Below, one piece after another: positions 54,953-63,578 of a stretch of DNA of 64,000 nucleotides. The notes below the pieces were generated by a model. The model made no database searches. It was not told the DNA's origin and saw only the letters and a list, made by a program, of their open reading frames with translations. A program made the translations under genes and the position numbers. Within the stretch, counting starts at the first letter, position 1; each line of letters starts with the position of its first letter. Source of the stretch: an uncultured Paracoccaceae bacterium (GTDB lineage: Bacteria; Pseudomonadota; Alphaproteobacteria; Rhodobacterales; Rhodobacteraceae); contig CAJJAR010000037.1 in the NCBI GenBank assembly GCA_905182105.1, positions 1 to 64,000 on the forward strand. The letters are read 5' to 3'.

Positions 54953-57906
54953 GTCAGATCCTCTGGCACAGGAATATCGGTGCCGTCCCATTCCCCAAAA
55001 CGCGCAAGGTGATCGTAATCACCGCGCTCCCGTTCGCTTTGGATTGTGCGTTGCGAGGTAAAACCCTGCTCAATGGACAAATAGGCGCGGATCAATTGCG
55101 CGAGTTCATCCAACACCTTAGCAGGCGGTTCTTTTTGCAATGGGGCGCGCACCTCAACAGGCGTGCTTCCCAGACCGATAAACACAGCTTCCGTCACCGT
55201 GTTCACACCCACATGTTTAAAGCTGCCTTGTTCCATCATTGCCGCTTCGATCAGCAATTGTTTGTCGAACTTGGCCTGCTGTTTTTCAGTCGGGGGTGTC
55301 CCGGTTTTGTAGTCAAAAATCGCAACGCTATCGGGACCGGTTTGGTCAATCCGATCCGCATATCCGGTAAGGGTGAAGTCTAATTTGGGCATGCTCATGA
55401 CACCCTTGGCTTGCTTTTCAAATGCAACGGGTGTGCTGCGAGCTTGGCGCTCTGCTTCTCTGGCGACAAACCAATCTGTCACGCGCGATAGCTTTGCCAA
55501 CCAAAGTGCACGGGTCGCAGGCCAAGGCACGTCGCGGCCCAGCACGTCTGTGGCAACTTTCATCAAGTGTGTTGAGGTCAGCAAAGACGGATCTGCCATT
55601 ATGTCTTTAACGAACACCTCCATAACGGAGTGGATCAAGATACCGCGCATAGGTGCATCTGGGGATTGTACGATTGGATTCAGGGCACGCAGTTTTAATG
55701 TGTGCTTGGCATAAACTGCGTAAGGGTCGCGGATCAGGCGCTTGATCTCTGTCACGGACAGGGCGTGTGGGCGCGCAGCGATTGGTGGACGTGGGGAAGG
55801 GCGATGGGCACGATCAACGGTTGTAGGTTTCTCTAGCACTTTAGTCTTGGCCAACCATTCATCGCCTTTCGCGATCATTTCCTTCAACACTTCAGGTCCA
55901 TCAAGTGTGGGCAAGCCGCCCAACAAGTTCTGCAAGCGGTTCAGCCAGCGCGAGGGCACAGTTTCTGCATCGTCAGACCGTACAGACCGTGTGATCCAGA
56001 CCTCTTCTGCGGCAACGGCCTGCTGGAAATCGTGTGCAGACAGACCAATGCGCCGCTCGGGCAGCAGCAAACCCGCCTGATTGCGCAGGGCGCGGTTCAA
56101 CCACGGATCGGGTTTGGGGGCTTCGGGCCATGCGCCCTCATTCAACCCGCCCAAAATGACCAAATCAGCCCCTTGAACCCGGGCTTCAAGGGTACCCCAA
56201 ATCATGATATTTGGATGAGGCGCATCGCGGTCGCGCACTTCTTCGCCTGATAGCAAAGCACCCACCAGATCAACATAGTCAGAGGCGGACATTTCGCCAC
56301 CGTACTTCCCGTGTTCCGTCAGGGTTTCCATTACTTTGCGGGCCTTTTGACCTGCGGATTTCAACCACAATTCACCCGTAGTTTCGCCCATAGGGCCTGA
56401 TGCTATCGCTTCAGCCACTTGGATGTGGAGGGCGGTCCAATCGGCCAAGGTGCGGTCTCCTGCGAAATGCAGATTGCAAAACGTCTGGGCAACCCAATCC
56501 GCCCAATCGGTGAGTGTGGTTGGCGGGTCTAGTTTGGCTGCTGCTTTTTGCGCGACCTCTGACACCCCTTCAGCAGTGGGATAAGGCAGCCCATCACGGC
56601 GAATGCGCAGTTCGATCCGTTGAGTGTTTAATTGGTGTAACCCGCGATCATCACCGCTGTGGGTCATCGGATGTTTTAGCAATGTCAGTAAGGATTCAGT
56701 ATCTAGCAAACGGGAAAACAACCCACCTACATGGCGCAGAAACCGCCCGGGAGGGGAAAGATGCAGCGGTGAACCCGCACTGTCATCGGGCAGAATATCC
56801 CAACGATCCAATGCCGCCGACACTTGTCGCGTTAACATTCGATCAGGCGTAATAAGTACTGCTGTTTGGCCGTCTTCAGCAGCCTTGCGCAGGCGCATCG
56901 CAATGGCCAACGCTTCATCGCGTGGCGTTTCAGCTTGTAACAGCGTGACGCCTTTCAACCCTTCAGCAATACCAGTTAAATTGGGGCCTTCAGACAACCA
57001 CGCATCTGTGACAGGCGCTGGGCGTAGAGCAAGGGAAACCAGTTTATTACGGGCAGGGGCGGCAGGCGCGTCATCGGCCCATGGGATCACGTCATCTGAC
57101 GACGTTTCCAACGACAGTAGCAGTTTGTGAAAACGGAACTGCGGGTGGTCTTCCGATAGCATCGCGTCAGACAGGCTGGTCCACACATCTGTTGGCATAT
57201 CAAAATCAAAACCGGGCAGGATAACAGCACCATTTGGCAGTCTTGCGATGGCTTGCATCAGCATCAATGTCGTGCCGCGTGATCCTGTTGAACCCGCAAG
57301 GATAATGGGATGCTTTGGCGGGGTGTGTTCCCAACGTTCAACCAGATTTTGCACAATGATACGTTGGCGTGCTTCGGTGTCAGGCGTGTCTTGGGACAGA
57401 TCGATGTAGGATTGCGCAATATTGATGAACGTCTTTGCGCGCTCCCAGTGGCCCGATTGATCTGTGACATCAAGGTTCGCAATGGCTTCGGCCGAAACGC
57501 CTTCGCCCTGCATCTCGTCCATCAAAGTGGCAAGGCTGTCAGCAAGGTCATAAAGCGATGCGCGCGCAGCAAAGCTTTGCTCGCGTTCGAGCAAATTGGC
57601 GACAAGCTGTACCAATTCCAAACGACGCTTAAGTGCGGAATTGGATTTAGGTACATCAAGGTCTGGCAGCAGATCCTCGATCTCGTTCAGCATTCGAATG
57701 CGGGGCAATAAAAGGGCAGGGCCCGCATCAAACAAATCCCGCATACGGCGTGCCATACGACGGGTGTTCAAGATGACTTCGACCTGCGCCATCTCATGGG
57801 GCGGGTGGCCATCCATCCGTTTGATCAGACCATTCACCAGCGATTTTGGAAAATCTACACCGTTGGGGATGCCAAACAAATGCGTAGGGTTTTGGGGATC
57901 AAACAT
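54949..57906 (-). CDS. addB: Double-strand break repair protein AddB
   Basis: 985 residues, the alphaproteobacterial form. Degenerate N-terminal helicase-like part (PTHLFGIPNGVDFPKSLVNGL, LAGSTGSRGTTLMLMQAIA) and a C-terminal PD-(D/E)xK nuclease domain with LTGYADRIDQTGPDSVAIFDYKTGTPPTEKQQ, the motif II-III region. Partner of AddA. The two are coupled by ATGA. Its start overlaps murU by 8 bp. Confidence 0.94.
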   Translation of the reverse strand: MFDPQNPTHLFGIPNGVDFPKSLVNGLIKRMDGHPPHEMAQVEVILNTRRMARRMRDLFDAGPALLLPRIRMLNEIEDLLPDLDVPKSNSALKRRLELVQLVANLLEREQSFAARASLYDLADSLATLMDEMQGEGVSAEAIANLDVTDQSGHWERAKTFINIAQSYIDLSQDTPDTEARQRIIVQNLVERWEHTPPKHPIILAGSTGSRGTTLMLMQAIARLPNGAVILPGFDFDMPTDVWTSLSDAMLSEDHPQFRFHKLLLSLETSSDDVIPWADDAPAAPARNKLVSLALRPAPVTDAWLSEGPNLTGIAEGLKGVTLLQAETPRDEALAIAMRLRKAAEDGQTAVLITPDRMLTRQVSAALDRWDILPDDSAGSPLHLSPPGRFLRHVGGLFSRLLDTESLLTLLKHPMTHSGDDRGLHQLNTQRIELRIRRDGLPYPTAEGVSEVAQKAAAKLDPPTTLTDWADWVAQTFCNLHFAGDRTLADWTALHIQVAEAIASGPMGETTGELWLKSAGQKARKVMETLTEHGKYGGEMSASDYVDLVGALLSGEEVRDRDAPHPNIMIWGTLEARVQGADLVILGGLNEGAWPEAPKPDPWLNRALRNQAGLLLPERRIGLSAHDFQQAVAAEEVWITRSVRSDDAETVPSRWLNRLQNLLGGLPTLDGPEVLKEMIAKGDEWLAKTKVLEKPTTVDRAHRPSPRPPIAARPHALSVTEIKRLIRDPYAVYAKHTLKLRALNPIVQSPDAPMRGILIHSVMEVFVKDIMADPSLLTSTHLMKVATDVLGRDVPWPATRALWLAKLSRVTDWFVAREAERQARSTPVAFEKQAKGVMSMPKLDFTLTGYADRIDQTGPDSVAIFDYKTGTPPTEKQQAKFDKQLLIEAAMMEQGSFKHVGVNTVTEAVFIGLGSTPVEVRAPLQKEPPAKVLDELAQLIRAYLSIEQGFTSQRTIQSERERGDYDHLARFGEWDGTDIPVPEDLT

Positions 57907-58582
57907 TCATCATCTCTTCTGCCTGTGCGATGCCTTCAGGGTGCCCAACGTCGCACCAGTTGCCATCATACGAAATCCCAAAAAGACGATCGTTCTTTAG
58001 TATTTTGTTCCAAATGACGTTCAATGAGAACGATGGTTCTTTGATCGTTTTGAGCAGGTCAGTTTTAATGATCTGGATGCCGCCATAAACAACACCTGCC
58101 CCACGCGCCAAACGGCCATCGGATGCAATTGTGAAATCGCCATCACCAGAATAACCAACAGTTTGCGCGACAGGGACACATACCAACAGAGCATCCATTT
58201 CAATCGGGTCCCAAATGTCCAACGCCTGTTGCAAAGGATTGGCCCCTTTCCAAATAGCGTCTGTATTCATGGTAAATACCGGGTCGGTTTCTAGAAGAGG
58301 CAGCGCATTGCGCAACCCTCCCCCTGTTTCCAAAACATCAGGCGCTTCAGTGACAGTCTGAACCTCTGTTCCACTCAGATGATCGACCAACATTTGAGGA
58401 AGGTAATGTAGGTTTGCGACAATGTTTTTGGGGGTGATTGCGCGGGCCAAATCGATTGAGTGATCAATCAGCGCCTTACCTCCAACCTGAACCAATGGTT
58501 TGGGTTGATGGGCGGTCAAATGCTTCATCCGCGTGCCAAAGCCCGCAGCGAAAAGCATCACAGATGTGGAACGGTCGCGCAT
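57899..58582 (-). CDS. murU: N-acetylmuramate-1-phosphate uridylyltransferase MurU-like
   Basis: 227 residues. Sugar nucleotidyltransferase with VMLFAAGFGTRMKHLTAHQPKPLVQVGGKALIDH (nucleotide-binding signature), TEAPDVLETGGGLRNALPLL, FTMNTDAIW (metal Asp), and WCDVGHPEG. Paired with amgK it fits the AmgK-MurU route that turns recycled MurNAc into UDP-MurNAc, bypassing de novo synthesis. The start overlaps amgK by 25 bp. An ATG at 58558 (TGATG with the amgK stop) is a shorter alternative. Confidence 0.85.
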   Translation of the reverse strand: MRDRSTSVMLFAAGFGTRMKHLTAHQPKPLVQVGGKALIDHSIDLARAITPKNIVANLHYLPQMLVDHLSGTEVQTVTEAPDVLETGGGLRNALPLLETDPVFTMNTDAIWKGANPLQQALDIWDPIEMDALLVCVPVAQTVGYSGDGDFTIASDGRLARGAGVVYGGIQIIKTDLLKTIKEPSFSLNVIWNKILKNDRLFGISYDGNWCDVGHPEGIAQAEEMMNV

Positions 58583-59580
58583 TTTGATTTCAACTTGGAT
58601 AAAATGGTTTCATCTGGAAATGGAAGGTCGTTTAGAACCATACCTGCGATCGAAGACAGTGCTGGATGGGCTAAATTTGTCTCGATATGTGACCAAACAC
58701 GGGGAATAAGATCAACGTAATGTGCTTTGCCATCACGCATACAAAGACGGGCAAAAACACCTAATATGCGTAGGTTGCGCTGCGCACCAAGAAGGGCATA
58801 AGCTGTGTCAAATTCATCGGCGTTCAGATTGTTTTGCGCGATGTAGCGGGCCTTCATCTGTGACTGAACTGCAGGTGACACATCGCGCCGCGCGTCTTGC
58901 AAAACAGACACCAGATCATATGCAGGATGGCCCAGCATAGCGTCCTGAAAATCAAGCAAACCAACCTTTTTAACCCCGTCTCGTTCGGGCATCCAAAGAA
59001 GGTTTTCAGCATGGTAATCGCGTTGGATCAAAACTTGGGGTGCGGATTGTAGGGGGGTAAGAAGCTGACTGAATTTGGTCGAAAATACAGTGGTTTTTGC
59101 AGGGTCTATTTGACCGGTGGAACCCAGAACATACCATTCATAAGCAAGCGCAGCCATTTGCGTCATGACCTCAGTTTCATATGGGGAAAGCGGCGGATAG
59201 GGTGCTTTGTGTAGATGAGTTAAGACATCAACCGCAGCCTCGTAAAGCGGGACCTCAAGATTAGGCGATACCTCTAAAACCCGCACAAACAGGTCATCGC
59301 CAAGGTCTTCTAAGATCAGAAAACCGTGCTGTTCGTCTTGCGCATAGATGCTGGGTGGGTTCAGTCCGATCGCATCCAAGTGCTGCGCAATTTTAACAAA
59401 CGGACGGATATCCTCGCCTTTTTCTGGCGATGCATCCATCAAAATTGCGGCAGTGCCATCAACATGCGTTAACCGATCATAGCGTCGATTGGATGCGTCA
59501 CCTGCCACGGTCACACGCTGGGCATTGCTCCACTGGGTTGCTCCCAGAAAATTGGTCATGGCAGTTTCGCGATCAGTCAC
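58558..59580 (-). CDS. amgK: AmgK-like cell-wall sugar kinase (aminoglycoside phosphotransferase fold)
   Basis: 340 residues from a GTG at 59580, overlapping tsaE by 8 bp. The ORF track's ATG at 59619 and the ATG at 59559 are alternatives. Kinase fold with VAGDASNRRYDRL near the N-terminus, the hinge LILEDLGDDLF, catalytic loop LIQRDYHAENLLW, and metal-binding LLDFQDAMLGHPAYDLVSVLQD. AmgK phosphorylates MurNAc/GlcNAc at C1 and hands it to MurU, encoded just downstream. Confidence 0.86.
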   Translation of the reverse strand: MTDRETAMTNFLGATQWSNAQRVTVAGDASNRRYDRLTHVDGTAAILMDASPEKGEDIRPFVKIAQHLDAIGLNPPSIYAQDEQHGFLILEDLGDDLFVRVLEVSPNLEVPLYEAAVDVLTHLHKAPYPPLSPYETEVMTQMAALAYEWYVLGSTGQIDPAKTTVFSTKFSQLLTPLQSAPQVLIQRDYHAENLLWMPERDGVKKVGLLDFQDAMLGHPAYDLVSVLQDARRDVSPAVQSQMKARYIAQNNLNADEFDTAYALLGAQRNLRILGVFARLCMRDGKAHYVDLIPRVWSHIETNLAHPALSSIAGMVLNDLPFPDETILSKLKSKCATVPHL

Positions 59581-60049
59581 TGCGCCATCCCTTAGTTTTT
59601 GTATCCCACTTTGGGTCATTCCATTGCGCGATTAGCACGCGTGAATCCAAGATGTTTGAAGGTGTTAATTCGATATGAAGTGCATCAGTTGGGGCATAGC
59701 TACCCAATCTGTCAGGCCATTCTATCAGGCAAACTGCTTCGGTCATTGCATCAAAAAGGCCAAGCTCTTCGATCTCTTGTTCTGCGTTTAAGCGGTAAAG
59801 ATCAGAGTGCCAGACTTCGCCAGCCGTGGTGTCATATGTCTGCACAAGTGTGAAAGTTGGAGAGGGCACGTCTTCGTCCACCGTCAAAAGAGATTTGATA
59901 AAGGAACGCGCAAAATGTGTTTTGCCGGCACCAACTGCGCCCGTCAGTAAAATTGTGTCACCAATTTGGACGTTTTGCGCAAGAATACCTGCAAGATTTG
60001 CAGTCTCATTCGCGTCTGCCAGATCAATTTTTAGGGTGTTGTTTACCAT
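59573..60049 (-). CDS. tsaE: tRNA threonylcarbamoyladenosine biosynthesis ATPase TsaE
   Basis: 158 residues from the ATG at 60049. The upstream TTG at 60085 is not needed. P-loop LLTGAVGAGKTHFARSFIKSL, switch region SPTFTLVQTYD, and DLYRLNAEQEIEELGLFDAMTEAVCLIEWPDRL. Works with TsaB/TsaD in t6A37 formation. First of the tsaE-amgK-murU-addB-addA-trxA leftward series, each gene overlapping or close to the next. Confidence 0.94.
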   Translation of the reverse strand: MVNNTLKIDLADANETANLAGILAQNVQIGDTILLTGAVGAGKTHFARSFIKSLLTVDEDVPSPTFTLVQTYDTTAGEVWHSDLYRLNAEQEIEELGLFDAMTEAVCLIEWPDRLGSYAPTDALHIELTPSNILDSRVLIAQWNDPKWDTKTKGWRSD

Positions 60050-60054
60050 GACGC

Positions 60055-60288
60055 CTATGGTGGCGTGGGTGTGGCCAAGCTGCAAGTCAAATTGGTCTTA
60101 TTCTTGTAGTTCAGGAGCCGTGCTGAACCGGATGACCGAACTCGGTCGCCCACATTTCGAACGCACCGCCTGAAATCCATCTCGGGTAGGGCGCGTTCCG
60201 AGCCGTCGCTGATCCGTGCAACACGGCTGGTATTTAGCAAGGCCGCTACGACGACTATCAAAATATCAAAAAGTTCTATTCCTGCCAT
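60055..60288 (-). CDS. Possible small membrane protein, reading frame unsettled
   Basis: 77 codons. Residues 1-18 form a hydrophobic segment (MAGIELFDILIVVVAALL) like a single membrane helix. AGGGG is very close to the ATG. The second half is open in all three minus-strand frames, and the other frames give equally natural tails (for example GGAFEMWATEFGHPVQHGS or KCGRPSSVIRFSTAPELQE), so a frameshift is possible. I recognise no family. It lies between regB and tsaE. Confidence 0.3.
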   Translation of the reverse strand: MAGIELFDILIVVVAALLNTSRVARISDGSERALPEMDFRRCVRNVGDRVRSSGSARLLNYKNKTNLTCSLATPTPP

Positions 60289-60365
60289 ATCCCCTGTCCA
60301 ATGTTCTGGGGGAACTGTCAGCGGAAATGGTTAACAGCCCGTTAACCAATGGGTAAGTCGTTTAA

Positions 60366-61763
60366 CTACCCTAGAAATCTTTGGTTTTCACCAAGTGGAA
60401 TTGCGTTGCTGCCGTGGCGCGCATCAATCGTGTCGCGAGGCCATTTCACTTCGACAATTGCGCCAGTATGTTTGGCAGCATCTGGTGCTGTCATGTATGG
60501 ATCAGACCCGTTTGCAAAACTCAGTTCAGCACCAGATCTTTCTAGCAAGGTCTTGGCAATAAACAGACCTAAACCCATACCTTCATACCCTGGCCGGTCT
60601 TGACCTTCAGACGGCGTTTTGCGGCGCCCGACAAAAGGATCACCGATGCGTCCAATTAAATGAGGTGGGAAACCTGTCCCATCATCAACGATCCGGATTG
60701 AAATGGTGTCTGCAGTCCAATGTCCTTCGACCCAAACATTCTTGCTGGCGAAGTCGACGGCGTTTTGCACCAGATTACGCAACCCATGAATAATCTCTGG
60801 TTTGCGCAAAATAGCGGGTTGGCTCATTTCCACACCAGCTAATGGGTCGTGTGAAAAGTGCATGGCTTTGCCACGATGGGCGTGGGGTTCGGCGGCTTCT
60901 GCGATGACGGTCATCAAGGGTGCTTGGCGCAGGTGCAAATCGTCTTTTCCTGCCTGACCCATATCGCGTAAAATATCGCGACACCTGTCTGCTTGTTCAC
61001 GGATCAATGCAGCATCTGCGCGTAAATCTTCGCGATCCTCCAATTCGTCCATCAACTCAGAACTGGCGAGCTTGATCGTGGCAAGAGGAGTGCCTAATTC
61101 ATGGGCTGCAGCAGCGATAACGCCGCCTAGATCAGTCAACTTTTGTTCGCGCGACAGGGCCATTTGAGTGGCGGTTAGCGCATCGGACATAGAGTGCATT
61201 TCAGACGTAATCCGACGCGAATAGGCCCCGATAAATACAATGGCAATGACCAATGCGATCCAGTTCCCAAACAGGAAAACATCGGGCACGCGCAGGATAA
61301 ACCCTTGGTCAGTCCTAAGGGATAGATGGAACTTGGACAGCAGCGTCACCATCGCAATTGCAGTGCCACCTGCTAGTAGGGTCGACCGCGTTGTAAGGAC
61401 CGCGGCTGACACAGTAACTGGACCCAACAGCAACAATGCAAACGGATTGTGCATACCACCAGAAAGGAACAACAAGAAGCCCAATTGCAGCAAATCGAAC
61501 ATCACCATGGATAGGTTTTCGCGTTCAGACAGACGCTTGTTTTCTGGAAAGACAAAGGCAGCGACCAGATTTCCGATGATCGAAAGGCCTACAGCAAAGT
61601 AACAAAGACCCAATTCCAGCTGCAATCCATAAATAAATTGTCCCACCAAGATTGCGGTTAATTGTCCCACGATGGCGACCCACCGCAGGAAAATCATGGT
61701 TCTTAGCCTTATCCAATTGGATCTTTGCTGCTCGGTGAAAACGCTAAGGTGGGAATCTGGCAT
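60366..61763 (-). CDS. regB: Redox-sensing histidine kinase RegB/PrrB
   Basis: 465 residues. Six hydrophobic segments in residues 25-185 contain the quinone-sensing SGGMHNPFALLL. The H-box is AAAAHELGTPLATIKL with His221, and the redox-active cysteine is Cys261 in QADRCRDILRDMG. Both are offset by four from the R. capsulatus numbering (225 and 265, from memory). N and G boxes: LRNLVQNAVDFA, DDGTGFPPHLIGRIGDPF, GMGLGLFIAKTLLERSG. Phosphorylates RegA, controlling photosynthesis, respiration, carbon and nitrogen fixation genes in relatives. Divergent from senC-regA, the conserved arrangement. Confidence 0.95.
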   Translation of the reverse strand: MPDSHLSVFTEQQRSNWIRLRTMIFLRWVAIVGQLTAILVGQFIYGLQLELGLCYFAVGLSIIGNLVAAFVFPENKRLSERENLSMVMFDLLQLGFLLFLSGGMHNPFALLLLGPVTVSAAVLTTRSTLLAGGTAIAMVTLLSKFHLSLRTDQGFILRVPDVFLFGNWIALVIAIVFIGAYSRRITSEMHSMSDALTATQMALSREQKLTDLGGVIAAAAHELGTPLATIKLASSELMDELEDREDLRADAALIREQADRCRDILRDMGQAGKDDLHLRQAPLMTVIAEAAEPHAHRGKAMHFSHDPLAGVEMSQPAILRKPEIIHGLRNLVQNAVDFASKNVWVEGHWTADTISIRIVDDGTGFPPHLIGRIGDPFVGRRKTPSEGQDRPGYEGMGLGLFIAKTLLERSGAELSFANGSDPYMTAPDAAKHTGAIVEVKWPRDTIDARHGSNAIPLGENQRFLG

Positions 61764-61810
61764 AGGCTCACTATTTCTTGGATTGCGCAGGATAGGTGGA
61801 CTGGTATCAA

Positions 61811-61825
61811 TTTAACATTGTTAAA
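61811..61825. promoter_or_regulatory. Palindrome TTTAAC-N3-GTTAAA in the regB / senC gap
   Basis: Two 6-bp half-sites that are exact complements, 27 bp before the senC start and about 50 bp upstream of regB. It could be an operator shared by both promoters. It does not match the RegA consensus I know. Confidence 0.35.
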
Positions 61826-61851
61826 CAATACTAACATATAAGGTGAATAAC

Positions 61852-62466
61852 ATGTCACGTATCATCGCACCCATTGCTGCAATTGCCGCAGCTGTTTTAG
61901 TTGGGGGCTCATGGCTGGCAACCCGAGACGTCAATCCAGATCAATTTGCACAGTGCCGCGCATCTGCGGTTGCGGGTGGAACAGCCATTGGCGGACCCTT
62001 TGAACTGGTGAATGCCAAAGGCGAAACCGTGACAGACAAGGACGTCATCACCGAACCGACAATGATATATTTTGGTTATACGTTCTGCCCAGATGTTTGC
62101 CCACTTGATGTTTCGCGCAACGCTGAGGCTACTGACTTTTTAGCTGAGGGGGGGCAATCAATGACACCGCTTTTTATCTCCATCGATCCCAATCGTGACA
62201 CGCCAGAAGTAGTTGGCGATTTTGCGTTCAACATGCACGAAAAAATGATTGGTTTGACGGGGTCACCTGAACAGGTTATGGCCGCCAGCCAAGCGTACCG
62301 TACATACTACAAAGCGCACCCAGCGGACGACGAATATTACCTCGTTGATCACTCAACGTTTAGTTATCTGGTTCTTCCAGAACATGGGTTTGTCGAATTT
62401 TTCCGCCGTGAAGTTGGGGCCGAAGATATGGCCCAAACGGTCGGGTGTTTCATCGACAACGCTTAA
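61852..62466 (+). CDS. senC: SCO1/SenC copper chaperone (PrrC)
   Basis: 204 residues from the ATG at 61852, 6 nt after AAGGTG. The GTG at 61843 is the ORF-track start. N-terminal membrane anchor (about 3-22), then a thioredoxin-like periplasmic domain with copper ligands YFGYTFCPDVCPLDVSRNA (CxxxC) and the His in VDHSTFSYLVLP. Helps assemble CuA of cytochrome oxidase and, in Rhodobacter, is tied to RegB signalling. regA follows 67 bp downstream. Confidence 0.93.
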   Translation: MSRIIAPIAAIAAAVLVGGSWLATRDVNPDQFAQCRASAVAGGTAIGGPFELVNAKGETVTDKDVITEPTMIYFGYTFCPDVCPLDVSRNAEATDFLAEGGQSMTPLFISIDPNRDTPEVVGDFAFNMHEKMIGLTGSPEQVMAASQAYRTYYKAHPADDEYYLVDHSTFSYLVLPEHGFVEFFRREVGAEDMAQTVGCFIDNA

Positions 62467-62533
62467 TATTGTGACTTAATTTGACCAAAGGGTGTCCGCG
62501 ACCCATATTAACTCTGAACAAGGAGACGATCAC

Positions 62534-63088
62534 ATGGCAGGCCCAATCGAATACGACCTTGGTGAAGACCGCACATTGATGTTGCTGGATGATGACGAAC
62601 CCTTTTTGCGCCGTCTTGCAAAAGCGATGGAAAAACGTGGCTTTGAAGTTGAGACTGGCGGCAGCGTTGCCGCAGGTCGCGCAATTGCGACGGCCCGTCC
62701 ACCAGCTTACGCTGTGATCGATCTGCGCCTTGAGGATGGTAATGGTTTGGACGTGGTCGAAGTACTGCGTGAAAAACGTCCAGATGCACGTATCGTTGTC
62801 CTGACAGGTTACGGTGCAATTGCGACGGCTGTTGCTGCGGTGAAAATTGGCGCAACAGACTATTTGTCCAAGCCAGCGGACGCGACCGATATCATGAACG
62901 CGTTGTTGGCCACAGGCGCTGATCTGCCCCCACCACCAGAAAACCCTATGAGTGCGGATCGCGTACGCTGGGAACACATTCAGCGCGTCTATGAACTGTG
63001 TGATCGCAACGTATCTGAAACAGCACGTCGCCTGAACATGCACCGCCGGACATTGCAGCGTATCTTGGCTAAACGTTCACCGCGTTAG
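62534..63088 (+). CDS. regA: Response regulator RegA/PrrA
   Basis: 184 residues from the ATG at 62534, 8 nt after AAGGAG. The ORF-track start adds 14 codons. Receiver domain (DRTLMLLDDDEPFLRRL acidic pocket) with phosphoacceptor Asp63 in AVIDLRLEDGNG, the switch Thr in VVLTGYGAI and Lys in YLSKPA. A proline linker (DLPPPPENP) leads to the Fis-type HTH NVSETARRLNMHRRTLQRILAKRSPR, nearly invariant in RegA. Global redox regulator, partner of RegB. Confidence 0.97.
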   Translation: MAGPIEYDLGEDRTLMLLDDDEPFLRRLAKAMEKRGFEVETGGSVAAGRAIATARPPAYAVIDLRLEDGNGLDVVEVLREKRPDARIVVLTGYGAIATAVAAVKIGATDYLSKPADATDIMNALLATGADLPPPPENPMSADRVRWEHIQRVYELCDRNVSETARRLNMHRRTLQRILAKRSPR

Positions 63089-63092
63089 GCGA

Positions 63093-63578
63093 TTAGATAT
63101 CGTAGCGTTTGCTGATTTTGTCGACGATTAAACTGGTGTCCAACTTGATGTCTTTATCGATGGTCCACGTGCGAAAACCGCGCGATTGATAATAGGTTAA
63201 TCCGCCCTCGTTGTCCGCGCGGATACTGGCGTTGATCCACACATATCCCAAGTTTTTGGCTGCCTTTGAGGTGGCCGAAAACAGTGATGACCCAATGCCC
63301 AACCCCGTACGCCCGACCTGAACAAAGGTCGCAATATCGCACGCCTCCGCGGGCAGTTTTTTGTGCGGGGAAATCCATTGAAAGCCGACGACCTGTTCAG
63401 CATCATCCAATGCGACATGCCATGCAGATTCGTCTGGGGCAAAGGACATCCATTTGTTGATGTCGTCCCCCGTTACTGTTTGGGTCTTAGCCGTGGTGCC
63501 ACCCTTTTCAATGATAGCATTCAACAAGGTCGCCATTGATTTGGCGTCCATCGAACTGGCGTGACGTACAGAGGTCAT
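63093..63578 (-). CDS. GNAT family acetyltransferase
   Basis: 161 residues. Acetyl-CoA fold: FVQVGRTGLGIGSSLFSATSKAAKNLGY carries the Q/RxxGxG/A loop, and IRADNEGGLTYYQSRGF the C-terminal strand-helix. Acceptor unknown. Overlaps the HD-domain gene by 4 bp in the same direction, so probably co-transcribed with it. Convergent with regA. Confidence 0.88.
   Translation of the reverse strand: MTSVRHASSMDAKSMATLLNAIIEKGGTTAKTQTVTGDDINKWMSFAPDESAWHVALDDAEQVVGFQWISPHKKLPAEACDIATFVQVGRTGLGIGSSLFSATSKAAKNLGYVWINASIRADNEGGLTYYQSRGFRTWTIDKDIKLDTSLIVDKISKRYDI

Noticed and set aside
1076-63088. Photosynthesis gene cluster, suggested by idi, cycA and regBA
   Set aside because: No bch, crt, puf or puc genes are visible. 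All three genes also occur in non-phototrophic relatives.
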